NCBI RefSeq assembly: GCF_001424875.1
Contig: NZ_LMCT01000045.1
Span: 108 to 64,107 of the forward strand
Source: Kitasatospora sp. Root107
GTDB taxonomy: Bacteria > Actinomycetota > Actinomycetes > Streptomycetales > Streptomycetaceae
DNA length: 64,000 bases
Reading direction: 5' to 3'
The translations under genes and the position numbers were made by a program. This document shows, one piece after another, positions 1-8,500 of this stretch (position 1 is the first letter of the stretch; each line of letters opens with the position of its first letter). Under the pieces are notes generated by a model. The model saw only the letters and a list, made by a program, of their open reading frames with translations, searched no databases and had not been told where the DNA came from.

Positions 1-1358
1 ACTTCGAAGGTGTTCTTCGGCGGCTTCTTCACTCGTTGGCAGCGGCGGTCGCGGCGCTGTGGGAGGAGGTCGTTCAGGAGTTCCTGGACGACCTCGCGTC
101 GGGCGGTGTGCAGGGTCTGGGGGTTCGCTGCCGCTTGTCCGGCAACTTTGAGCCGGGCGAGCTGCACGGTGGTGGTGAAGGAAATACGGTCGGGGTCGAC
201 TTGGCCCTGCTCGGCCGCGTGAACCTCCAGGGCGCACAGGGCCTGGTAGACGGTGAGGAGTGCGTAGACCTCCTGGCAGACGAGTTCGGGTGTCTTGGAG
301 CGAAGGATGAACCCGGTGCCTCGCAGGCGGTTCTTGAGCTCCGCGAATCCGGTCTCGATCTCCCAGCGCTGGTGATAGATCATGGCCAACTGCCGGGCTG
401 GGGCGAGTTGGTGGTCCAGCAGGCTGGTCGACATTCGGAACGTCTCGGTCTGGGCCGACCCTCCGCGGGGCCGGATGGTGACGGTGTATTCGATGATGCG
501 TACCAGGTGGCCTTCTGGCAGCCCGGTCGGTGTCCGGCCATGGAAGCGGGCGTTGCCCAGGCGCTGGCTCTCGGCCGGGGTGGGCATGACGGATAGGTAC
601 GAGCCGTCCGGCAGGACCCACAGCGGGGGGAGGATCAGGTTCTTCTTGATCCTCCAGGCGAGGTGGCACCCGGTCGCTTCGACCAGGCCCCACAGTTCAT
701 GGCCGGCGAAGTTGCGGTCCGCCAGCAGCAGCATTCCCGGTCGCAGGGCGGCGAGCAGGCGGCGGGCGAGCTTGTGCTCGCTGAACCTGGCTACCGAGTC
801 GAAGGCGGCGTCGATGATGGCGTGGGTGCCGCACTCGGTCAGGGCCATCAGTCTGACCTGCGGGTTTCCGCTCTTGTTGGTGCCCTCGCGACCGGTGAAT
901 CCGAACTCGGCGGCGTTCTCGGGGGTGTCCGGCACGTCCAGCGCGGTGCCGTCCCAGGCGACCAGCCGCAGCCCGAAGGCGAACGCACCCGCGGTGGTGG
1001 GCGTCGCGAGCGCGCCGCACCGACGTTCGAAGAGCGCCTGCAGTGGCTTGTCGCCCAGGCGCTGGCGGGCCCTGGTGAGCGCCGAACTGGTGGGAAGACG
1101 CTGGACGAACCCGCCCGGCAGGTGCCGAAGTTTCTCGGTCAGGGTCCGCAGGACCACGCGATACCCTGGCGGACCGGCGCTGTCCGAGCTGCTGAACAGG
1201 CATAGGGCCAGGACGAAGTAGACCACCGCCCGGGCCGGCAGCAGCCTGCGCCGACGCTCGACGCGCCCCGTCAACTCCAGTACCTCATCTACCACTTCGG
1301 GTGTGATCTCCTCGGTCAGTACGCCGAGCCGGATCCTGTCGCCGAACTGCGGCTCCAT
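1..1358 (-). CDS. IS4-family transposase (3' end beyond window)
   Basis: Reading the minus strand from an ATG at 1358 gives an uninterrupted frame of 452 residues that leaves the window at base 1. The N-terminal part resembles the IS4 transposase N-terminal domain. The DDE core is visible: D136 in AWDGTALD, D214 in LLADRNF, and the IS4 signature Y328-x2-R331-x3-E335-x6-K342 in YHQRWEIETGFAELK. The C-terminus is basic (QRVKKPPKNTFEV) and looks close to its natural end, so little is missing. It would act as a cut-and-paste DDE transposase. No inverted repeat could be assigned. It opens a cluster of three different transposases between 1 and 4.9 kb. The frame is intact, so the copy may be functional if the missing end is normal. 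Confidence 0.9.
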   Translation of the reverse strand, partial: MEPQFGDRIRLGVLTEEITPEVVDEVLELTGRVERRRRLLPARAVVYFVLALCLFSSSDSAGPPGYRVVLRTLTEKLRHLPGGFVQRLPTSSALTRARQRLGDKPLQALFERRCGALATPTTAGAFAFGLRLVAWDGTALDVPDTPENAAEFGFTGREGTNKSGNPQVRLMALTECGTHAIIDAAFDSVARFSEHKLARRLLAALRPGMLLLADRNFAGHELWGLVEATGCHLAWRIKKNLILPPLWVLPDGSYLSVMPTPAESQRLGNARFHGRTPTGLPEGHLVRIIEYTVTIRPRGGSAQTETFRMSTSLLDHQLAPARQLAMIYHQRWEIETGFAELKNRLRGTGFILRSKTPELVCQEVYALLTVYQALCALEVHAAEQGQVDPDRISFTTTVQLARLKVAGQAAANPQTLHTARREVVQELLNDLLPQRRDRRCQRVKKPPKNTFE

Positions 1359-1439
1359 CTGAATTCGACGGGTTCGCGAGGATGTCGGGCAGGCCACTGT
1401 CATGGCGGACGAGGCACAGGCGATGGCAGACTGAGCGCC

Positions 1440-1504
1440 CAACGGAGCTCCCTTGCGGACAGTCGGATCTTGGTCGATCTTCTGTCTTACCGGGGGCTCC
1501 GTTG
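1440..1504. other. Long imperfect hairpin
   Basis: CAACGGAGCTCCC at 1440-1452 pairs with GGGGGCTCCGTTG at 1492-1504 with one G-T. Inside it GACAG (1458-1462) pairs with CTGTC (1482-1486). It lies just upstream of the IS4 transposase start. It could be an IS terminal structure, a terminator protecting the transposase from read-through, or a regulatory RNA. Only the pairing is seen; the role is inference. Confidence 0.4.
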
Positions 1505-1534
1505 CTGTGTCCCGAGATCATCTGGCGCCTCATC

Positions 1535-1636
1535 AGATTGAGGCGAACTGCCCCATGCCGCCAGGGGATTTATCCACCCAAATCGGCGATCGATATGCGC
1601 TCTACCTGCAGTGATGCGCTAACTCACTGGCATTGC
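1535..1636. repeat. 102-bp direct repeat, copy 1
   Basis: This stretch, from AGATTGAGGCG to CTGGCATTGC, is repeated exactly at 1676-1777, giving a 141-bp repeat period. The 5' flanks also resemble each other (ATCATCT and CTCATCAGA precede both). It is less GC-rich than the surroundings. It contains TTATCCACC and the palindrome CGATCGATATGCG-like core, and no convincing gene. It probably marks duplicated insertion-sequence end or junction DNA. Confidence 0.85.
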
Positions 1637-1675
1637 GGGCGCCTTCACCGCCGGGATCATCTCCCGGCTCATCAG

Positions 1676-1777
1676 AGATTGAGGCGAACTGCCCCATGCC
1701 GCCAGGGGATTTATCCACCCAAATCGGCGATCGATATGCGCTCTACCTGCAGTGATGCGCTAACTCACTGGCATTGC
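1676..1777. repeat. 102-bp direct repeat, copy 2
   Basis: Exact second copy of 1535-1636, 39 bp downstream of the first. It ends 63 bp before the start of the IS1380-type transposase. The short frame running through both copies only translates the repeat twice and has no family resemblance, so I do not call it a gene. Confidence 0.85.
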
Positions 1778-1840
1778 TCCCACCGGCGATGATCTGGACT
1801 GTCTAGATCAAGAGCATCGTTCGGGAGCGGCACCCAACGG

Positions 1841-3361
1841 GTGAAGAATACCGGCTGGGATCACCGGCTCGCTGTCCGGGCCGACGGTAAGAACCTGATC
1901 GGCCACGTCGGGGTGGTGCTGCTGCGCAAGGTCGCCGACCGCGTTGGGCTGACCACCGCCCTGAGCGCCGCGTTGCCACGCGGTGTCGGTCCGGGGTGGC
2001 GCGATCGGGGACAGGCGTTGGTCCAGTTGGTGTGCGCGATCGCGCTGGGGGCCACCAAGATCCTGGAGGCCGAGCAACTCCAGCAGCACTGGCGGCCGTT
2101 GTTCCCCCTGCCGGTCTCCGACAGCACCCGGTGGCGCACGCTGGAGGCGATCGACGGCCCGGTGCTCGCGCGCATCGAGCGCGCCCGGGCCGCGATACGC
2201 CGGGTGGTGTGGACGTTCCTGGCTTTGAGGCCCGGCGGGTTTCCCTGGATCGCGGTGGGTGGGCGGGCGCTGACTGGCTGGTACGTCCTGGACCTGGACG
2301 CCACCCACGTCACCTGCACCAGCCGCAAGCAGGGGGCGGCTGGCACATTCAAAGGTTCGTACGGGCATCATCCGCTGGGGGCATGGGTGGCCAACACCCG
2401 CGAGTGCGTCACGATGCTGCTGCGGCCCGGCAATGCGGCCTCCAACGACGTGGCCGACCACCAATCGGTGCTGGCTGCGGCACTGCGCCAACTCCCCCTG
2501 CCACTATGGTCGAAACTGCTGGTCCGCGTCGATGGCGCGGCCTTCAGCCACGCCCTCCTCGACCACCTGCAGAGGCTGACCACCAGCCGACGCCGGGTCC
2601 GCTGGGTGACCGGCTGGGCCATCAACACCACCGACGAGCAGGCGATCGCCCTGCTGCCCGAGAGCGTGTGGAGTGCCGCACTGCGGCAGGACGGCACGGT
2701 GCACGAGATCACCAGCCCCGACGGCGACTGCATCTCCTACCAGGCCGCCGAGCTGACCGGGCTGCGCGACCTGACCGGCTGGCCCGAGGGAATGCGGCTG
2801 ATCGTACGCAGGGTCAAGCCCTCCCGCCGGGACCTGAAGAAGCTCACCGTCTTCGAACGGCGCACCGGATGGCGTTACCAGATCGTCGCCACCAACATCC
2901 CTGCCCACCAAGGGCTTTCGGGTGTACCGGGCTCCGGTCAAGCGTGGTTCGTCGATGCTCTCTACCGTAATCACGCCGAGGTTGAGGACAGGGTGAAGGC
3001 GATCAAGCGGGTCGGGCTCGGGCTCCTGCCCTCGAAGTCGTGGCAGCTGAACACGGCCTGGGTGCTGGCCGCAGCCCTCGCCGCCGACCTCGACGCCTGG
3101 ACCCGGCTCCTCCTCCTGCACGACGAGCCCGAACCCGCCGCCGCGCAACCAGAGACGCTCCGCGGGAAGCCCTACAACCTGCCCGCCCGCCTCACCACCC
3201 ACGCCCGCCACCGCATCCTGCACCTGGACCGATCCTGGCCCTGGGCCACGGCGTTCACCATCGCCTGGCAGCGGTCCACCCAGCTGCCGGCCCCCGACTG
3301 CCGGCCGATCACCAGCCCGACGACCAGGAAGGAGGGGACCGCACCACCCTCGGGCCCGTAG
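1841..3361 (+). CDS. IS1380-family transposase
   Basis: A 506-residue DDE transposase starting at GTG 1841. The catalytic triad is readable: D153 in LDLDATHV, D231 in VRVDGAAF, and a glutamate at E380 or E382 in NHAEVEDRVKAIK, followed by the IS1380-type helix containing LLPSKSWQLNTAW. Length and layout fit the family. The frame is unbroken. Terminal inverted repeats are uncertain: GATCAAG at 1806-1812 and CTTGATC at 4859-4865 form a weak candidate pair. If those are the ends, the IS110 element at 3531-4838 is nested inside the right end of this element. Family assignment is firm; the element limits are inference. Confidence 0.88.
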   Translation: MKNTGWDHRLAVRADGKNLIGHVGVVLLRKVADRVGLTTALSAALPRGVGPGWRDRGQALVQLVCAIALGATKILEAEQLQQHWRPLFPLPVSDSTRWRTLEAIDGPVLARIERARAAIRRVVWTFLALRPGGFPWIAVGGRALTGWYVLDLDATHVTCTSRKQGAAGTFKGSYGHHPLGAWVANTRECVTMLLRPGNAASNDVADHQSVLAAALRQLPLPLWSKLLVRVDGAAFSHALLDHLQRLTTSRRRVRWVTGWAINTTDEQAIALLPESVWSAALRQDGTVHEITSPDGDCISYQAAELTGLRDLTGWPEGMRLIVRRVKPSRRDLKKLTVFERRTGWRYQIVATNIPAHQGLSGVPGSGQAWFVDALYRNHAEVEDRVKAIKRVGLGLLPSKSWQLNTAWVLAAALAADLDAWTRLLLLHDEPEPAAAQPETLRGKPYNLPARLTTHARHRILHLDRSWPWATAFTIAWQRSTQLPAPDCRPITSPTTRKEGTAPPSGP

Positions 3362-3540
3362 AACCCGACGCCCCGCAGCGTCGCGCGACGGCCAGTCCCG
3401 ACACGGCACGGGACATATCGGGCAGCCAGCCGCCCACCACGACGCCGCCAGACCGCAGACGAATCGAGGTCAAGCGCCTGCGTTCCTGGCGAGCCGTCAG
3501 CTGACGCCGCAGCGACCAAGATCCCCGACTGTGAGGATGG

Positions 3541-3720
3541 CGGAGGTACCGCTCGGGGGTCTGACCCGATCCCCGATTGACGCTTCGGCTGTCCTCACTC
3601 TGAATCGTCGACCCTCCGAGCGGTGCCGTTGCGCGTACCGGCCGGCGATCGTGACCTCATAGGAGCTTGACCCAAGCGGTCCCATCACAGTCGTGTCCCT
3701 CTGCCGGCCGGTGCGCGCAA
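3541..3720 (+). ncRNA. Candidate bridge RNA of the IS110 element
   Basis: Two adjacent stem-loops precede the recombinase. Loop 1 has a basal stem of 3545-3561 with 3610-3627 (one bulge) and an apical stem 3579-3583/3588-3593 capped by C(TTCG)G. Its 5' strand GATCCCCGATTG (3568-3579) copies the left flank (3520-3531, one mismatch), and its 3' strand ACTCTGAA (3597-3604) is the reverse complement of the right flank TTCAGAGT (4838-4845). Loop 2 has a 16-bp stem, 3631-3646 with 3703-3718 (one G-U), and apical hairpin GCTTG-ACC-CAAGC. Its 5' strand carries ATAGGAGCTT, identical to the right end (4830-4839), and its 3' strand TCACAG (3685-3690) complements CTGTGA at the left end (3529-3534). This is the target-loop then donor-loop order known for IS621. 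Transcript ends are not known. Confidence 0.72.
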
Positions 3721-3758
3721 GTCCATTCACCGCGCACGGAAGGACCAACCCGGCCACC

Positions 3759-4823
3759 ATGCAACAGCCCATCGAGGTGATCGGCGGGATCGACACCCAC
3801 ACCGATGCCCACCAGGCCGCCGTCATCGACAGCATCGGCCGGCACCTGGCCACCGAGTCCTTCCCCACAACGCCTGCGGGCTACCATTCGCTGTTGGAGT
3901 GGCTGCGCTCCCACGGCCAGGTGCTGGTCGTGGGCATGGAGGGCACCGGCTCCTTCGGTGCCGAACTCGCCCGCCACCTCCGCGCCAATGAGATCACCGT
4001 CATCGAGGTGGACCAGCCGGACCGTCGAGCTCGCCGCGCGGCAGGCAAATCCGACCCCATTGATGCCTACGCCGCCGCCACCGCGGTGCTCGCAGGCCGC
4101 GCTACGGGCACCCCGAAGCATCGCGACGGTGTGGTCGAGGCAATCCGCGGCCTGCGCGTCGTACGCGCCAGCGCCGTCAAGTCCCGTACCCAGACCATCA
4201 ACCAGATCAAGTCACTGATCATCACCGCGCCCTCCGCGGTACGCGAAGCACTGCGCTCACTGACCACCACCGAGCTGGTCCGGCGACTGGCCACCAGCCG
4301 CCCCGGTGCCGATCTCGCCGACCCGGCCACCGCCGTCAAAGTCGCCCTCAAGCGCCTGGCCAAGCGATACCGGCACCTGAGCGAGGAAATAGCGGACGCG
4401 GACGCCGATCTGCGCGTCCTGATCGCCCGCACCGCGCCTGGCTTGCTCGCGCTGCCGGGTGTCGGGACGGAGACCGCCGGGCAGTTGCTGGTCACCGCCG
4501 GGGACAACCCCGACAGGCTCGCGTCAGAGGCGTCCTTCGCCCACCTGTGCGCCGCCGCACCTGTGCCAGCCTCCTCCGGGCGAACCGACCGCCACCGACT
4601 CAACCGCGGCGGTGACCGCCAGGCCAACCGAGCCCTGCACACGATCGTGCTGGTACGCATGCGCCACGACCCGCGCACCCGCGACTACGTCGCACGACGC
4701 ACCCTCGAAGGACTCAAGACGAAGGACATCTTCAGATGCCTCAAGCGCTTCGTCGCGCGAGAGGTATACCGCCACCTCACCAGCGCATACGGCAGCACAC
4801 CATCGACCTCTCCTGCGGCTTGA
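3759..4823 (+). CDS. IS110-family serine/DEDD recombinase
   Basis: ATG 3759 is chosen over an in-frame upstream start because GGAAGGA lies upstream and the family N-terminus (GGIDTHTDAHQAAVID) follows directly. The product is 354 residues. The N-terminal RuvC-like DEDD domain shows D in GGIDTHTDAH, E in VGMEGTGSFG and the pair in GKSDPIDAYAA. A helical linker follows, then the C-terminal Transposase_20 domain starting at LLALPGVGTETA and containing the APVPASSG segment with the candidate nucleophilic serine. It is intact. In this family the enzyme recombines donor and target directed by the bridge RNA encoded just upstream. The right end of the element lies only 15 bases after the stop. Confidence 0.92.
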   Translation: MQQPIEVIGGIDTHTDAHQAAVIDSIGRHLATESFPTTPAGYHSLLEWLRSHGQVLVVGMEGTGSFGAELARHLRANEITVIEVDQPDRRARRAAGKSDPIDAYAAATAVLAGRATGTPKHRDGVVEAIRGLRVVRASAVKSRTQTINQIKSLIITAPSAVREALRSLTTTELVRRLATSRPGADLADPATAVKVALKRLAKRYRHLSEEIADADADLRVLIARTAPGLLALPGVGTETAGQLLVTAGDNPDRLASEASFAHLCAAAPVPASSGRTDRHRLNRGGDRQANRALHTIVLVRMRHDPRTRDYVARRTLEGLKTKDIFRCLKRFVAREVYRHLTSAYGSTPSTSPAA

Positions 4824-4838
4824 CGATCTATAGGAGCT

Positions 4839-5239
4839 TCAGAGTCAAGCTCAGAAGCCTTGATCATCTGGCGTCGCGTCGCTTGCTTCCAATCGGGCAG
4901 ACGGGCCGTCAGCTGCCATACGGCGCAAGCCCGGTTCATCTCACCCGCCGAGAACGCATCGCCCCTGAGTCGTGAGGGGGTTGAGTTCTCGGCTTTCCGG
5001 CCCGGGACCGCCCGCCCCGCAGGCGGCGCCCGCCCTGTAGAGCGAGGATCACCGAGGGATTGTGCGCGAGGCGCTCGGCCGGTAAATCCCGGCCGAGCGC
5101 CTGTCTAAGTCGATCGTGGCCCGATCAAGCGGCCCCGCATTGTAAAGACTCGGCAAATTCGCTTAGTTATCCGACGTAAAAGCGTCTGCCCTGCCGGATC
5201 GACCAAGTAGACGGCGCGGCTTTTCTTGTGTAGTGCGGA
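4839..5239. other. Intergenic, no gene seen
   Basis: This stretch lies between the IS110 right end and the immunity-type gene. GC falls steadily after about 5100. It contains one strong hairpin (5069-5102) and the 12-mer GATCATCTGGCG at 4862-4873, also present at 1516-1527. The short frames crossing it have no family resemblance and no convincing ribosome binding site. Confidence 0.6.
5069..5102. terminator. Perfect 14-bp hairpin
   Basis: AGGCGCTCGGCCGG and CCGGCCGAGCGCCT pair perfectly around the loop TAAATC. There is no T tract. It sits between the plus-strand transposase and the minus-strand toxin/immunity operon, so it can serve as a bidirectional terminator. Confidence 0.6.
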
Positions 5240-5518
5240 TCAATTGTGGCGAGTAAAGTCTGGAACATCTGCAATTGACTCTGGATTCTCGATCGACCGA
5301 GCGGTCATTCCTTGGGGGGCTCGCACGCGCGAGACTGATATACCATGCAGGCATGAGTCGCACCAGAATAGTGCATATCCGATCCTAGTTTCAATGTCAA
5401 CGATGTACCGAAGTTCAAGCTGGCATTGGCGGCAGTCCGGGCAGGGTTCAGCGCGCATTGCAGTGCGATCGTCACCGATTTGAGCGAGAGTTGCTAGCCA
5501 TTTCTCCCGGTCGCCCAT
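5240..5518 (-). CDS. Probable immunity protein, zinc-ribbon-like
   Basis: A 92-residue protein whose ATG overlaps the stop of the upstream RHS toxin gene by one base (TAATG), so the two are translationally coupled. It has no signal peptide, as expected of a cytoplasmic antitoxin. Cysteines C26-x2-C29, C32 and C53-x2-C56 suggest a zinc ribbon; the segment RIGYALFWCDSCLHGI is the most conserved-looking part. I know of similar short proteins beside actinobacterial RHS genes but no named family. GC is strikingly low (42% counted over 5221-5280). Role is inferred from position, size and composition. Confidence 0.72.
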   Translation of the reverse strand: MGDREKWLATLAQIGDDRTAMRAEPCPDCRQCQLELRYIVDIETRIGYALFWCDSCLHGISVSRVRAPQGMTARSIENPESIADVPDFTRHN

Positions 5519-8500
5519 TATCCAAGCCTTCCATTGTAGTAGTTCCAGAATTGCTCTTCAGTGGCATAGGCAGCTCGCTCCCAAGCGTGCTCTTGCTCGA
5601 TGGATGATGCGGGGCCGTGCAATCTTACCTGCATAACGTGCATTCGTTCGTGGCCAATTGTCTTGACAAGGTTCTCCATGGATGAGAATGCATCTGGGTA
5701 CAATGTTATAGTACGGCCATCTGGCGAGGTATGCCCATAGAGGTCCTTTCCTATGAGATCCGTCTGGCGATTAATCTTAATGGTTACCCCGTTCAATTCG
5801 ACGCCTGCATCCTTGGCGACCTGATTCACCACGCGCTTCTGCATCGCAATGGGGAGGGCTGACAGGCCACCAGTATTGGATGTGCGGCGTTCGAGGCCGG
5901 GGGAGGCGCCACTGTCCGACGCGCCTATGGGGGCTGGCTCGGACTTTGGGGTTATGGGCGCTTCGGGGCTGGCGGGGTTTACCTTGGATGCAGCGCCTTC
6001 GGCGCCTTTGGCTTCTCGGGCGGCGTTTTCGAGTGCGTTCTTGGCTGCTTGGGATTGGGCGAGGTCACGTGCTGCGGCTGTGGCTGCGGATTCTGCAGCG
6101 GTTTCACCGCCTTTATTCCTAAGGCCTTTGAGTTTGCTGGCGATAGCGGCTCGCGCTGCGGCTATAGCTTCTCCAGCAACAGCATCCAGTTCACCGGCGG
6201 GTATGAAGAATGTTAGGACGGTGCCCAAAAGGGCGCCGTCCTGGCCCCTGGCAGTGGTTTCGTCGGCGCCAAGGTGATGGGCTACTGCGCGCGTCGCATC
6301 GACCGCAGGTTTGGCGGTAGAGGGAACCACGAGTTCCGCAATGCCCAAGAGATTGTTTTCGAGGCCCCAGAGGAAGTCTAGCTTCGTCCCGCTCTTGGCC
6401 GTGTTGGCTGGTACTCCGCTGCAGTCGATGACGTAGCCGCAGAGCTGTATGAAGCCGTCTGAGGCTCCGTCGTTGCTTTCGTTTCTCTGGAGTCCGGTGG
6501 GGTCACTGGTGGTGGTGGGGTTGTTGCCGGAGTAGGTGTAGCCGCCCATTTGGTTGGGGTCGCCGGGTTGGAAGAGTGGGTCGGCGGTGAGGAAGCGGCC
6601 GATGGCGGGGTCGTAGTTGCGGGCGCCGAGGAGGTTGAGGCCGGTGGTGGTGTCGGTGGGCAACCCGAGGTAGCCGTGGTTGTCGGCCCAGGTGGATGGT
6701 GCGGTGCCGCGGGGGTTGCCGTAGGGGTCGTAGGCGCGGCGGGTGACGGTGAGGCTGGAGGCGTCGACTTGGAGTTGGGCGGTGTGCTGGGGGTTGGTGG
6801 GCTGGTAGGTGACGGCGCCGGTGCTGGAACTGACGATGGTGGTGCCATCGGGGTTGCTGAAGTAGCGCAGGCCGCTGACGGTGTCGGTGGACTTGTTGAG
6901 GGTGAGTTGTTCGGCTCCGCCGAAGAGGTAGAGCACCTTGCTGGCGGGGCCGCTCTGGATGAGCAGGCCGCCGGTGGCGTCGTAGAGGTAGCCGGTGTCC
7001 TGGTTGGCGCCAGTACCAATTTTGGTGGTGGCGGTTTCAGTGCGGCCTTCGGCGTTGTAGGTGAAGGTCTGGTTGGTGACGGTGGTGCCGGTGTTGGCGC
7101 GGTCCTTGGTGTTGCCGGCCGCGTCGTAGTGGGGGGTGAGTGTGGTGGTGCCGGTGGGGCCGACGGTGGTGATGGTGGTTGCGGTGTTGGGCTGGTTGGC
7201 TGTGGTGGTTCCGGCGCCGGGGTAGGTGCTGGTCTGGGTGACGTTCTTGGCGATGTTGCCGGTGATGTCGCGCTTGACGTGTTGGGTGCGGTCGCCGAGG
7301 AGGTTGTACTGCCAGGTCTGCCAGTAGGGGGCGGGTCCGCCGATGGTGGCGGGTGCGGGAGCGGTGCTGGTGCAGTTGGCGAGCTGGCCGGCGGTGGGGG
7401 TGGTGATGCCCTGGGTGTCGGTCCAGGCGGTGGTCAGACGGTCGAGGCCGTCGTAGCCGAAGCACTGGGTGTCGGTGGCGAGGGTGACGCCGCCCGAGGA
7501 CTGGGTGTCGCTGACGGTGGTGAGGTTGCCCGCCGGGTCGTAGCCGTAGGTGGTGTCGGAGACGGGGCTGTTGGTCGCCGTCTGGAGGCTGACGCGGTTG
7601 GTGTTCAGGCGTCCGGTGGCGTCGTCGTAGGTCTGCGCGGTGCGGAACTGCTTGCCTGCGTCGCCGTAGGTGGACTGCAGGATCTGACCCAGAGGGCTGT
7701 AGCTGGCGATGTCCAGATAGCCGGCCCAGTCCGATCCGGAGGCGACGAGCCCACCCTGCAGGTTGTAGCCGTAACCGACCGTCTCCGCGTCCAGTCCGCC
7801 GGCGGCGCCGTAGACGCTGTGGGCGAGCAGGCCGACGTTGGGTGTGTAGTCGGCTCCCAGGGTGTAGGTGCCGGCGAGTTTGCCTTCCTTGGCGGGGATG
7901 GTGACCTTGGTGCCGGTGGGCTGGTAGGCCGTGTTGTAGCCGGTGACCTCCTGCACATAGGCGCTGCTACCGGTGCCGGAGCCCCCGCTGTAGCGGGTGC
8001 TGGAGGTGGGGTAGCCCTTCTGCAGGGTGTCGTAGGTGAAGCGTGTCAGCTGCTTGGTGACGTCGCTGGTGCTGGTGCCGTCAAAGGTGGCGGTGGGGCG
8101 GCTGAGGATGTCGTAGGTATTGGAGATGGTGCGGGTGCGGGCGTCGGTGGTGCTGGCGACCCGGCCGAGACTGTCGTAGGTGATGGAGGAGGGGCCGGCG
8201 TCGGGGTCGGTCTGGGAGGTTTTGCGGCCCAGCAGGTCGTAGGTGTAGGTCCAGGTGTTGCCGACGGTGTCGGCGACTGTGGCGACCTGCCCGGCGCGGT
8301 TGTAGGTGTAGGTGGTGGTGACGTCACCGACGCCGGTGCCGCCGTGCGCGACGGTGGAGGTGGTCCGGCCGCGCCCGTCACGGAACGCGGTGGCCGGGAT
8401 ACCACCGGAGGGGGGTGTGCTGTCGGTGCGGTCGACACCGGGGTAGGCGGTGGTGGACTGCCACAGCGGGCTGGCCTTGCTGGCGAGCGTGCTGATGGTG

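Larger units (their letters stand above)
3531..4838 (+). mobile_element. IS110-family element with predicted core CT
   Basis: Ends are inferred from guide matches of a bridge RNA-like structure rather than from inverted repeats, which this family lacks. The left flank ends GATCCCCGA-CT (3520-3530) and the element begins GTGAGGA at 3531. Its right end reads ATAGGAG-CT (4830-4838), followed by TCAGAGTC. Both junctions carry a CT dinucleotide, as in IS621. The length of 1,308 bp with a single 354-codon recombinase gene and the non-coding RNA region on the 5' side fits the IS110 (not IS1111) subgroup. Excision would restore GATCCCCGA-CT-TCAGAGTC. Confidence 0.7.

Noticed and set aside
36-1221. 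Long plus-strand frames opposite the IS4 transposase
   Set aside because: They are mirror frames of the minus-strand transposase, whose complete DDE and YREK motifs leave no doubt about the coding strand.
1535-1777. CRISPR array or replication origin
   Set aside because: Only two copies of a 102-bp unit are present, with no spacers. The single TTATCCACC per unit is not enough for a DnaA-box cluster.
1382-1792. 136-codon frame across the direct repeats
   Set aside because: It encodes the same peptide twice only because it crosses both repeat copies; it has no family resemblance and no ribosome binding site.
3659-4839. ATAGGAGCTT at both positions as the two ends of the IS110 element
   Set aside because: That would leave only 100 bp for the non-coding RNA and place the first stem-loop outside. 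The left copy lies in the donor loop of the predicted RNA, so it is better read as a guide.
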